Of a stretch of DNA of 64,000 nt, positions 33,240 through 42,007 are shown piece by piece. Source of the stretch: Neorhizobium sp. (GTDB lineage Bacteria; Pseudomonadota; Alphaproteobacteria; Rhizobiales; Rhizobiaceae). The translations under genes and the position numbers were made by a program. Location of the stretch: assembly GCA_028283725.1 (NCBI GenBank), contig JAPWKC010000004.1, forward strand, positions 1,302,001 to 1,366,000, given 5' to 3'. The notes under the pieces were generated by a model that was not told where the DNA came from, searched no databases, and was given only the letters and a program-made list of their open reading frames with translations. Numbering within the stretch: position 1 is the first letter of the stretch; each line of letters opens with the position of its first letter.

Positions 33240-33938
33240 TTACTTGATGCCTGCCTTGGCGTTGCGTGCGCGGGCCGCCAGTTCCTGGATCGACAGGCCC
33301 GTGCTTGCAGAGGCAATCTGGTAGAGGGCTTCCGTAATATCTTTGGTCTTGAAGGCGATGCCATCGCGACCACGTTCGCGATTGAAGCCGAGCGGCTTGC
33401 CGTCACGGTCTACGATCATATGGAGGCCGAAGATCATCTGATCGAAATCGCGGCTCACCGGCTTGTAGAAATTGGCCGGATCACGCGTATCGAGTTCGGC
33501 GTCGAAATTCGTGATGAAGATCTGCGTGACGCCAAGCTTGTCGTCGCTGCGGTCCGTCAGGATCTCGCCGAACTTGCAGGCCCCGAGATAGGGAATGCGC
33601 GGCAGGATCGAGGAGCGTATGGCTTTGCGCAGACGATGGCCATTGGGCAACCGGGCGGTAAAGAGGTCGCTTGCATCTTCGCCCAGGATGGCGAGATTGT
33701 CTTTGGTCACGGCTGCGACTTCTGCTGCCAGCATTTCAGGCGTCAACGGCCTAAATTTGCGGCTGGAGGTGGAAAGCGGCTCGGGCTGGCCATCTTCGCC
33801 ATGAAACCAGCGTGTGTACCGCGCAGACGCCACCATAGCTTCTGTAGCACTGCTGGCGACGGAAAGAGGCGCTTTGGCAATCTTTGCGACGTCCTCGCCG
33901 AACCGGCTGCCGTATTGAAGCTTCGAGACCGTGCTCAT
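33240..33938 (-). CDS. Unknown protein
   Basis: The 232-residue cytoplasmic protein starts MSTVSKLQYGSRFGEDVAKI. It contains a segment with strand-like character (LGVTQIFITNFDAELDTRDP, FDQMIFGLHMIVDRDGKPLG) and a helical C terminus (ITEALYQIASASTGLSIQEL). No catalytic motif, signal or membrane helix is seen and I cannot place it in a family. Three start codons are stacked (GTG, ATG, ATG); the second ATG at 33938 has the best spacing to AGGAG. It converges with the other unknown gene. Confidence 0.65.
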   Translation of the reverse strand: MSTVSKLQYGSRFGEDVAKIAKAPLSVASSATEAMVASARYTRWFHGEDGQPEPLSTSSRKFRPLTPEMLAAEVAAVTKDNLAILGEDASDLFTARLPNGHRLRKAIRSSILPRIPYLGACKFGEILTDRSDDKLGVTQIFITNFDAELDTRDPANFYKPVSRDFDQMIFGLHMIVDRDGKPLGFNRERGRDGIAFKTKDITEALYQIASASTGLSIQELAARARNAKAGIK

Positions 33939-34208
33939 CATCACTCCTGCGTTTCATAAGCATGCGGTGATTAGCTAATATTGAGCTTCTTAACGCATGT
34001 GCGCATTCACGATGGTAGATCTACCCGTAATCGCTGTCCCGGCCAGAGCCAAAATCAAACTAAGCTAATAAAGAATAACCAGATTCTCTTAAATGCTCAC
34101 GACAGGACACGCCCGGAGCAGATCGACTTTTATGTTGCGGAAAGAGAATTCAAAGATCCTCTCTCCCGGTCAGTCCATGTAATATTCAGACTTACCGGGA
34201 GAGAGGAA

Positions 34209-34285
34209 TGGTACGGTTGGGGGGTCTCGAACCTCCGACCTCAGGTGCCACAAACCTGCGCTCTAACCAACTGAGCTACAACCGC
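34209..34285 (-). tRNA. tRNA-His (anticodon GTG), CCA encoded
   Basis: The minus strand folds into a cloverleaf of 77 bases. The acceptor is GCGGTTG/CAACCGT, the D stem GCTC/GAGC, the anticodon stem CAGGT/ACCTG with loop TTGTGGC (anticodon GTG), and the T loop TTCGAGA. The discriminator is A73 and no G is encoded at position -1, with G1 facing U72. That is the known alphaproteobacterial exception to the usual tRNA-His identity. The T stem has one A-C mismatch as written. The ORF beginning MVRLGGLEPPTSGAT is a translation of the antisense strand. Confidence 0.96.
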
Positions 34286-34480
34286 ACACGACGCCTTGTG
34301 AGGCGTTGCGGCTCCAATACGGCGATCGACACTGATTTGCAAGCCCTTTCGTCACAAAGAAAACTTCTCTTTTGTGACAAACCGTTTTCGTGCTGCCCTA
34401 TCCGGAGTTTCGTGCAGAAGGAGCCATGCGGACCTCACCAGACTAGGTTTCGCAAACGCAGACGATCACAGCAAAACCAG

Positions 34481-34927
34481 TCAGTGCGACTGGAATTTGG
34501 CCATGACTTTCTCTGCTGCCTGCTTGCCGGGCTTGGTGACGTCCTCCGCCACTTTGCGGGCGGCATCCTGCATCGTGCGGGCCTGATCGAGCGTCACTTC
34601 CGCCTGCCTGCGCAGAAAAGTCGTTTGCAGCTCGACGAAGTGCGACAGGCTTTTTGCCGTGAACAGGGCTTCGATATGGGAGAGCGACATGTCGGTATTC
34701 GTCCGCAGCGCATCGATCGCCTTGATACCCAGTTCCATCGATCCGGCCTGTGCCGAATAGATTGTGGATTCCATCGTGCGAGAGGCTTCCTCGGCGGCGG
34801 CTTTCATCTTAGCATAGGCATCACGGGATTGGGTTGCACCCTTCTCCGCCAAGTCCCGCATCGTCTCACCGAGACCTGCGGGGTCAAACGCGGAAAAGGA
34901 GAAAATGTCGTCAGTACGATGTGCCAT
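34481..34927 (-). CDS. Phasin-family protein
   Basis: Phasins coat polyhydroxybutyrate granules and are also used as stress-linked surface proteins. The 148-residue protein begins MAHRTDDIFSFSAFDPAGLG and consists of long amphipathic helices (RDLAEKGATQSRDAYAKMKA, LSHFVELQTTFLRRQAEVTL) with the Phasin_2 pattern, ending in a lysine-rich tail. AAGGTGATGAGG precedes the ATG at 34927; the track extension to 35056 is not supported. It is divergent from a PdhS-like kinase, and an acetoacetate-CoA ligase lies nearby, which fits polyhydroxybutyrate metabolism. Confidence 0.88.
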   Translation of the reverse strand: MAHRTDDIFSFSAFDPAGLGETMRDLAEKGATQSRDAYAKMKAAAEEASRTMESTIYSAQAGSMELGIKAIDALRTNTDMSLSHIEALFTAKSLSHFVELQTTFLRRQAEVTLDQARTMQDAARKVAEDVTKPGKQAAEKVMAKFQSH

Positions 34928-35180
34928 CCTCATCACCTTCTTGCTGACACCCTCGGCTGAAAAACAGGCGATCCGAGGGACTATGCGTAAAATGTAATAG
35001 ACATAGGGGCTTCTCGCAATCTTGCATTTTGCGATGCACAACGAAGCCCTGAGCAAGCCTTGCGCATTAACCGTATTACAGCTTTGGCGGCTGCCGCAGT
35101 GGACCCAAAAGCCGAGGCACGGTATTTAACAATGAGTTAATTTCCGGAGAACGCCGGTTACTTATCCGACAGGTCAGTTG
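34928..35180. promoter_or_regulatory. Divergent promoter region, phasin gene / PdhS-like kinase
   Basis: The 253 bases hold the promoters of both genes and are A+T enriched near 34980-35060. I found no CtrA-type site (TTAA-N7-TTAA) by eye. TTAACCGTATTACAG at 35066-35080 contains one half site only. Confidence 0.35.
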
Positions 35181-38100
35181 ATGCCCGCATTCCAGTACCC
35201 GTTCATCGATATTGCCGTACACGAGCGCGTGCGGGGGCATTTTGCCGCCGGCGAAGCCGCTGTGCTGTTTTCTCCGGATATGGACATGGCGCTCTGGGCC
35301 AACGGGCGCGGCGCCGATCTCTTCGGCTTCAGCTCCATCTACGATTTCCTCGATCAGGGGCCGGTGCGCAGCGATGTCACCTTCCGTCAGGCCGAAGCTG
35401 CGGCGCTGCAACTCGTGCGCCTCGGCGACCGGCGTGAACTGACGATCCGTATCACCGCAGGCTTTCAGCGGGTAGCGGCGAAAGCCGTCTGCGAACTCAT
35501 CGAGGTTCAGGGAGAGCCCGCCATTCTCTTCACCGCCGCAGTGGTCGGCGGCCGGTTGAGCGCCGCTGCCAGCGCTGCCCGGATGATCGAGGGCCTCGGC
35601 GATCCCGATACCCATATCGCCGTCGTTTCCGGCCGCGGCGAGACCATTGCCCGATCGCGCGACTTCAACGCGCTGGAACTTTCGGAGGCAGCCACCGCCC
35701 GGCTTGCAGCGTCGGCCGACTACGACACGTCACGTGTTGCCAAGCGACCGCTGCCGACGGCGCGCGGCTTTCTCCCGGCTGCGATCGGCAAGCTTGCCGA
35801 CGAACCGGCGCTCTATCTGCTGGTCGTGGTCGAACCGAGCAAGGACGAGTTCATCGACGAGTTTGCCCCGGCACCCGCCGAGTACGAAAACGACAACATG
35901 GCAACCTCCTCATCGGACGCTCTTCCGCAGGTCGCGGAGATGGCGACCGATACCGGCGGAGAGGCCATTTCCAGCGACGAGACCGACGGGTTCGAGGCCG
36001 CCATGAGTGCGGTCGCCGCAATCGAGGACGAGCCGGAGCCGACGGAAGAGATCACGGTCGATGTGCCGGACGAGGTAAAGGGCAGCGAGGCGGCCCAGGC
36101 CATTCAAGACAGGCACGAGATCGAGACCGAAGTTTCTCCTGCGGCTGACGATCGCATCGAACAGGCCGACGACATCGAGGGGCATGGCAAGGACGATCGC
36201 CCGGCAGAGCCCGAGACCGCAGAACTGGTACCGGAAACCATCCCTGACGTGGTTGCCGATCCGGCTGGGACAGAGATGGCGGAAGGTCAGGATGATGCCG
36301 CTACCGCTACGGCATCCGGGGGCGCCGACGACGAAGCTGCTTTGCATCCGGCTGCTGATCCTCTCCTTGCTATCGCGCCGGTCGAAGATGCACCGGCCGA
36401 AGATGCAGAGGGCAAGCGCCACATCTCGCCAGAGCCTGCCGCCGGTAAAGAAATTGCCCACGCGTCGCATGACCAAGATGCTTTGCAGGGCGATGGCTTC
36501 AGCTTCAAGCGTGACGGACGCGCTGTCCGCTTCGTCTGGAAGATCGATTCCCACGGCCATTTCACCGAGATTTCGCCGGAATTTGCGCAATGCGTCGGTC
36601 CGCATGCGGCCGACATCATCGGCATGGCCTTTGCCGACCTCGCAATTCTGTTCAACCTCGACCCTTCAGGCAAGATTACCGAGTTGCTCGGCAAGCGCGA
36701 CACGTGGTCGGGCAAGACGATCTACTGGCCGGTCGAGGCTTCAGAGCTGCGCGTGCCCGTCGATCTTGCCGCACTTCCCACCTATACACGCAGCCGTGAG
36801 TTCGACGGGTTTCGCGGTTTCGGCATCGTTCGGGTTGCCGACGCGATCGATGACCCGCAAAAGACGGGCCTGACATTCGGCGCCAATGCCGAACTCGATG
36901 ACACCGGGCTCGACGAAGCGTCGGAAGAGATCGAAGACGGCCTCTGCTTCCCGCCGGAAGAGACGGACGCGGCAGACAACACTGTTACCGATGGTGCCGC
37001 TCTCGTGTCTGACGATCACGGCGACGATGTTGCCGATGCCAACGATCTGGCTGCCGACGATCAAGAGAATGGGCCTTTGACGGATTTGCCGGAACCGTCA
37101 TCGGCGGCATCCTCCGACCTCGACTGGCCGCCCGGCGAACGCCCGGCGCTTCGGATCGTCGAGAACCCCGGCCGCCGCCATTCCGACAAGGTGATCCGTT
37201 TCGATGAACGCCGGGCGCAGCTCAGCGTCGGCGAACGTGCTGCCTTCCAGGAAATCGCGCGCCAGCTCGACCGTTTTACCGGCAAGCCGATCGAGCCGCC
37301 GGCAAACGATGACAGCGCCGAGCAGCCGGAAAACGAGATTTCCGACACCGGCCGGATCGAAGACACGACGGCTGAGCACGGCAAGGACGAGGCAGCATCC
37401 GGCGAAACGTCGATCACGGCCGACGACGAGCCCACGCAACCCCTCTCCGCTTCTCTTGAGAGCCAACACGAGGCGGATGACGAAAACAGCGAAACCGTCA
37501 GCGATCAGGCCGAAACAATGCCTGAGGACGGTGGACACACCGCAGAGCATGATGCGGCCGTCGACAACGCGGCAGCTGACGGCCCGGCTGCATCGCCAGT
37601 GGACGAGAACCAGCAGAACGAGCAAGCAGACACGGATACGGACGTGCCGGCGCGCGAACTATCGAATGTGCCGGCCGAAGTCTCCGCTTCACCGGAAGAG
37701 CCTGCTCTCGCCGAACACGACCAGCAGATTGATGTGGACGCAGATATCGTCGATGCGGAAACCTCGGCGTCGGTTGCGAGCGAGCCGGTTGTGGCGATGT
37801 CAGAGCACGCCGGGGATGTTGCGCGCGGCGACGCGTCTCATCCGGCCATCGTGGAGACCGAGGGCAGGACGGCCGATCCGGCACCAGCCAACGGCCCCCT
37901 GTCGGACGTCAACGAGAACCATGAGCATGCGACCGCCGGCAATGACGGTGATTTTGATACTGTCCAGAAGCCCGATACTGCGGTCGAGGCGGCGCCAGAG
38001 CCTACCGAGCGCGAGCTTCTCAGCCGGATGATGCCAGGCCGCGAACGGATCGGCCTGTCGCCCGACATCATCGACCAGATGCCGGTGGCGCTGCTCGTGC

Positions 38101-39560
38101 ATAGCGGCGACGTGCTGATCCATGGCAATCCGGAATTTCTCCGGCTCACCGGCTACGGTTCGATCGATGAGTTGTCGGACATCGGCGGCCTCGACGCGCT
38201 TTTGCAAAGGCAGGAGCTCGAGGGCAAGACGGCCGATGCCAGCGGCATGGTGGTGGTTCGCGCCGATGACGAAATCGTACCCGTGACCGCACGGCTGCAA
38301 TCGGTGCGCTGGGAGGATTCGTCGGCGTTGATGCTGGCGTTGATGCCGGTCGCCGCATCGACACATGATACAGACGCGGCCATCGACGTGAAGCACATCC
38401 CGCTGAGGCCGATGATACGTCCGGCCGACCAGATCGTCCGGTTGCAGGTCGAAGTCGACGAGATGCGCGCCATTCTGGAGACGGCGACCGACGGCGTGGT
38501 GATCATCGATGGCAGTGGCGAGATCCGCTCGATGAACCGTTCGGCAAGCGGGCTATTCAATTACGATGCCGAGGAAGTCGAAGGCAGGCCTTTCGTCGTG
38601 CTTTTCGCCCATGAGAGCCACAAGGCGGTTCTCGATTATCTCGGCGGGCTTTCCGACCACGGCGTTGCCAGCGTGCTCAACGACGGGCGCGAAGTGATCG
38701 GGCGCGAAGCGTCCGGCGGCTTCCTGCCGCTGTTCATGACGATCGGCAAGCTCACTTCATCGAATGGCTACTGCGCCGTCATTCGCGACATTACCCAGTG
38801 GAAGCGGACCGAAGACGAATTGCGCACCGCAAAGCGCGCGGCAGAAACGGCAAATGCGCATAAGAGCGATTTTCTCGCCCATGTCAGCCATGAGATCCGG
38901 ACACCGCTCAATGCGATCATCGGCTTTTCCGACATGATGGCGAGCGAGCGTTTCGGGCCGATCGGCCACCCGCGCTATATCGAATATGCCAACGATATCG
39001 GTCGTTCTGGGCGTCATGTTCTCGATATCGTCAACGATCTTCTGGATATATCGAAGATCGAAGCCGGCGAGATGGAGATGGATTTCGTTGCCGTCGGGCT
39101 CAACGAAACGGTGTCGGAGGCGGTATCGCTCGTGCAGCCGCAGGCCAACGGCCAGCGGGTGATCATCCGCACCGCACTCTCGAATGCCGTTCCGCAGGTG
39201 GTCGCCGACCTTCGTTCCGTCAAGCAGATCGTGCTCAACGTCCTGTCGAACGCCATCCGCTTCACGCCATCGGGTGGGCAGATCGTGGTTTCGACGGGTT
39301 ACGAGGCCAATGGCAGTGTCGTGCTGCGCATCCGCGACACCGGTATCGGCATGAGCCGGGCAGAGCTGGAGCTGGCGATGAAGCCATTCCGGCAGGTGCC
39401 TGGCGGCACGCGGGCCCGCGGCGACGGCACCGGTCTCGGCCTGCCCTTGACCAAGGCGATGGTCGATGCCAACCGCGCCATCTTCGCCATCAGTTCCGAA
39501 ACGAACGAGGGAACGCTGGTCGAGATCACCTTCCCCTCCCAACGGGTTCTCGCGAACTGA
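35181..39560 (+). CDS. Large cytoplasmic PAS sensor histidine kinase, PdhS/DivJ/PleC type
   Basis: The 1459-residue protein has no membrane helix. Residues 1-130 form a PAS-like domain. Residues about 225-420 and 560-940 are very acidic, low-complexity linkers, and between them (about 430-550) lies a second PAS-like segment (FVWKIDSHGHFTEISPEFAQ). Two more PAS domains follow at about 957-1070 and 1092-1200. The dimerisation domain has HVSHEIRTPLNAIIGFSDMM with the phospho-acceptor near His1237, then FGPIGHPRYIEYANDIGRSG, the signature of kinases that act on DivK. The ATPase ends with GDGTGLGLPL. A cell-cycle role is inferred. ATG at 35181 is used; the track begins at the preceding TTG. Confidence 0.9.
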   Translation: MPAFQYPFIDIAVHERVRGHFAAGEAAVLFSPDMDMALWANGRGADLFGFSSIYDFLDQGPVRSDVTFRQAEAAALQLVRLGDRRELTIRITAGFQRVAAKAVCELIEVQGEPAILFTAAVVGGRLSAAASAARMIEGLGDPDTHIAVVSGRGETIARSRDFNALELSEAATARLAASADYDTSRVAKRPLPTARGFLPAAIGKLADEPALYLLVVVEPSKDEFIDEFAPAPAEYENDNMATSSSDALPQVAEMATDTGGEAISSDETDGFEAAMSAVAAIEDEPEPTEEITVDVPDEVKGSEAAQAIQDRHEIETEVSPAADDRIEQADDIEGHGKDDRPAEPETAELVPETIPDVVADPAGTEMAEGQDDAATATASGGADDEAALHPAADPLLAIAPVEDAPAEDAEGKRHISPEPAAGKEIAHASHDQDALQGDGFSFKRDGRAVRFVWKIDSHGHFTEISPEFAQCVGPHAADIIGMAFADLAILFNLDPSGKITELLGKRDTWSGKTIYWPVEASELRVPVDLAALPTYTRSREFDGFRGFGIVRVADAIDDPQKTGLTFGANAELDDTGLDEASEEIEDGLCFPPEETDAADNTVTDGAALVSDDHGDDVADANDLAADDQENGPLTDLPEPSSAASSDLDWPPGERPALRIVENPGRRHSDKVIRFDERRAQLSVGERAAFQEIARQLDRFTGKPIEPPANDDSAEQPENEISDTGRIEDTTAEHGKDEAASGETSITADDEPTQPLSASLESQHEADDENSETVSDQAETMPEDGGHTAEHDAAVDNAAADGPAASPVDENQQNEQADTDTDVPARELSNVPAEVSASPEEPALAEHDQQIDVDADIVDAETSASVASEPVVAMSEHAGDVARGDASHPAIVETEGRTADPAPANGPLSDVNENHEHATAGNDGDFDTVQKPDTAVEAAPEPTERELLSRMMPGRERIGLSPDIIDQMPVALLVHSGDVLIHGNPEFLRLTGYGSIDELSDIGGLDALLQRQELEGKTADASGMVVVRADDEIVPVTARLQSVRWEDSSALMLALMPVAASTHDTDAAIDVKHIPLRPMIRPADQIVRLQVEVDEMRAILETATDGVVIIDGSGEIRSMNRSASGLFNYDAEEVEGRPFVVLFAHESHKAVLDYLGGLSDHGVASVLNDGREVIGREASGGFLPLFMTIGKLTSSNGYCAVIRDITQWKRTEDELRTAKRAAETANAHKSDFLAHVSHEIRTPLNAIIGFSDMMASERFGPIGHPRYIEYANDIGRSGRHVLDIVNDLLDISKIEAGEMEMDFVAVGLNETVSEAVSLVQPQANGQRVIIRTALSNAVPQVVADLRSVKQIVLNVLSNAIRFTPSGGQIVVSTGYEANGSVVLRIRDTGIGMSRAELELAMKPFRQVPGGTRARGDGTGLGLPLTKAMVDANRAIFAISSETNEGTLVEITFPSQRVLAN

Positions 39561-39619
39561 TCGCCCCATCAGGAGGCGATGGCGGTCTCTCTTCGACCGC
39601 GTCACCCATGGCAAAAAAG

Positions 39620-39643
39620 AAGGCAGCCGAAGCTGCCTTTTTT
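39620..39643 (+). terminator. Rho-independent terminator after the PdhS-like kinase
   Basis: AAGGCAGC pairs with GCTGCCTT around CGAA, followed by further thymines. It begins about 60 bases past the kinase stop. Confidence 0.88.
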
Positions 39644-39852
39644 AGTTACATGCTGTCCAAACTGGTTGGATGAGATTGAAAAACGAGAAACCGTGGAAGT
39701 CGCCGGTTCGTTTTTCAAACACGGAAATAAATTGCGTGTTGATGCCACTCTTGGCTGCCGCGGCTAAACAAAAAGTTAATGCGCTATAGCAAGAGACTGT
39801 AGCCTCCCCTGTCGCGTAGCGGCCGTTTCGGCGCCGAGAACCAGCAAACCCG

Positions 39853-41799
39853 TCAGTTCCGCAACTCGGCCAGATCGGCGTAAAGCGTCAGGGCTTCCGG
39901 GTTGGCCAGCGCTTCCCTGTTGAGTACCGCCCTGCCGTGGACGACATCGCGAACGGCAAGTTCGACGATCTTGCCCGATTTGGTCCGCGGGATATCGGCG
40001 ACCTGAACGACCTTGGCGGGAACATGCCGGGGCGATGCGCCGTTGCGGATACGTGCCCTGATCGCCTGTACGAGATCGTCGTCGAGCCTGGCTCCGTCGG
40101 CAAGACGGACGAAGAGCACGATGCGGACGTCTCCGTCCCAATCCTGACCGATGCAGATAGCCTCGGCCACTTCGGCCATCTGTTCGACCTGATTGTAAAT
40201 CTCGGCGGTCCCGATCCGCACGCCACCGGGGTTGAGTGTCGCATCGGAACGGCCGTGGATGACGATACCGCCATGCTCCGTCCATTCGGCGAAATCGCCG
40301 TGGCACCATATGTTGTCGAAGCGCTCGAAATAGGCGGCGCGATATCGGGCACCGTCAGGATCGTTCCAGAACATGAGCGGCATGGAGGGAAAGGCGCTTC
40401 GACAGACCAGTTCACCCTTCCTGCCGCGCACCGAATGGCCTTCGTCATCCCAGACATCGACGGCAAGTCCGAGGCCCGGCCCCTGAATTTCGCCGCGCCA
40501 GACGGGTTTCAGCGGATTGCCCAAGACGAAGCAGGAAACGATGTCGGTGCCGCCCGAAATCGAGGCGAGATGCACATCGGGCTTGATGCTGTCATAGACA
40601 AACGAAAACCCGTCGGGCGACAGCGGTGAGCCTGTCGAAACGACAAGGCGGAGGGCCGAAAGATCGCGGCCCTGTGCGGGGCTGATGCCATCCCTTCTCA
40701 GCGTATCGATATATCTTGCCGAGGTGCCGAAGACGGCAAAGCCTTCGTCGGCAGCGTAATCAAAAAGAACATGGCCGTCGGGCGCGAAGGGAGAGCCGTC
40801 GTAAAGACACAGCGTCGCGCCCGTCGCGAGACCCGATACCAGCCAGTTCCACATCATCCAGCCACAGGTGGTGAAATAGAAGAGCTTCTCCCCCGGCTCG
40901 ATGCCGCAGTGGAAGCGATGTTCCTTCAGGTGCTGGAGGAGCGTGCCCCCGGCCGAATGCACGATGCATTTCGGCACGCCTGTCGTGCCGGACGAAAACA
41001 GGATGTAGAGCGGGTGCGAGAACGGCAGGCGCACGAATTCGACCTCGCGCGCCGGATAGGCGGCCGTCATCTGCGACAGTGTCCGGCCATCGGGCAGGGC
41101 CGCGACGAGGCTGTGCGCATCGCCGGCATAGGGGACGACGACCACCGGGACGCCGAGCCTTACGGCGACCGCCTTCACCTTGGGCGCGACATCCTGCAGC
41201 TTGCCGTTATACCAGTAGCCGTCGCAGGCGATGAACAGTTTCGGCGCGATCTGGCCGAAACGATCAAACACGCCCTGCTCGCCGAAATCGGGCGAACAGG
41301 AGGACCAGCTAGCACCGAGCGACGCTGCGGCCAGCATGCAGGCGACGGTTTCCGGCATGTTCGGCATCATGGCCGCCACCCGGTCGCCCTTGCCGATACC
41401 GAGCGTGGCGAAGGCCTGCTGCAGGCGGGAGACTTCGTCACGCAGCCGATCCCAGGACCACCGATCGCGCACCTTGTCTTCGGCCCGAAAGATGATCGCG
41501 TCAGTGTCACCGCGACCATTCAGGAGATTTTCGGCAAAGTTCAGTGCCGCATCGGGAAAGAAACGCGCCGCCAGCATGTCGTCGCCATCGACCAGAACGC
41601 GTCCGCCGCGCTCACCCTTGATTGCGCAGAAATCCCAGACCGCAGACCAGAAGGCCGGGCGATCGGTGATCGACCAATCGTAGAAGGCGTCATAATCGTG
41701 AAAATCGAGCCCAGCCTTTCGGCCGCAGCGAAGCATGAAACGATGCAGGGGCGTTCTTATCCGCATCTGCTCCGATGGTTTCCATAGCGGCTCTTCCAT
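39853..41799 (-). CDS. Acetoacetate-CoA ligase (acetoacetyl-CoA synthetase)
   Basis: This AMP-forming enzyme activates acetoacetate to its CoA ester, which links ketone and polyhydroxybutyrate degradation to central metabolism. The 648-residue protein has [20 protein letters not shown] as the ATP loop, [19 protein letters not shown], the [12 protein letters not shown] motif typical of acetoacetyl-CoA synthetases, and [20 protein letters not shown]. The acylation lysine is in [12 protein letters not shown]. The track starts at a TTG (41805); the ATG at 41799 follows GAGGAG. It is convergent with the kinase and monocistronic. Granule metabolism is inferred from the phasin nearby. Confidence 0.95.
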   Translation of the reverse strand: MEEPLWKPSEQMRIRTPLHRFMLRCGRKAGLDFHDYDAFYDWSITDRPAFWSAVWDFCAIKGERGGRVLVDGDDMLAARFFPDAALNFAENLLNGRGDTDAIIFRAEDKVRDRWSWDRLRDEVSRLQQAFATLGIGKGDRVAAMMPNMPETVACMLAAASLGASWSSCSPDFGEQGVFDRFGQIAPKLFIACDGYWYNGKLQDVAPKVKAVAVRLGVPVVVVPYAGDAHSLVAALPDGRTLSQMTAAYPAREVEFVRLPFSHPLYILFSSGTTGVPKCIVHSAGGTLLQHLKEHRFHCGIEPGEKLFYFTTCGWMMWNWLVSGLATGATLCLYDGSPFAPDGHVLFDYAADEGFAVFGTSARYIDTLRRDGISPAQGRDLSALRLVVSTGSPLSPDGFSFVYDSIKPDVHLASISGGTDIVSCFVLGNPLKPVWRGEIQGPGLGLAVDVWDDEGHSVRGRKGELVCRSAFPSMPLMFWNDPDGARYRAAYFERFDNIWCHGDFAEWTEHGGIVIHGRSDATLNPGGVRIGTAEIYNQVEQMAEVAEAICIGQDWDGDVRIVLFVRLADGARLDDDLVQAIRARIRNGASPRHVPAKVVQVADIPRTKSGKIVELAVRDVVHGRAVLNREALANPEALTLYADLAELRN

Positions 41800-42007
41800 A
41801 ACCAAGCTCTCCTCAAAGCTGCGGCTATCACTGCCCTATTCAAAGCGAAAACCCGCTGACCCCGTCACGACGATCGGAATGCGCCACATCCCTATCGCGA
41901 ACAGTCCGGAGGCTTGCGCGCTTTGAGCGTGCATCATGCTGTTGACGGCCGTAAAGCACAAGGGAGGCCATTTGCGCAGCCACGGCATTTCCTATATTCG
42001 CGTGGCT

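Noticed and set aside
34208-34960. ORF beginning MVRLGGLEPPTSGATNLRSN
   Set aside because: This is the familiar false ORF made by reading antisense through tRNA-His.
37204-38031. A 275-residue ORF in another frame of the PdhS-like kinase
   Set aside because: The acidic linker is coding in the main frame. The alternative frame is Arg/Ser/Thr-rich noise produced by the repetitive codons.
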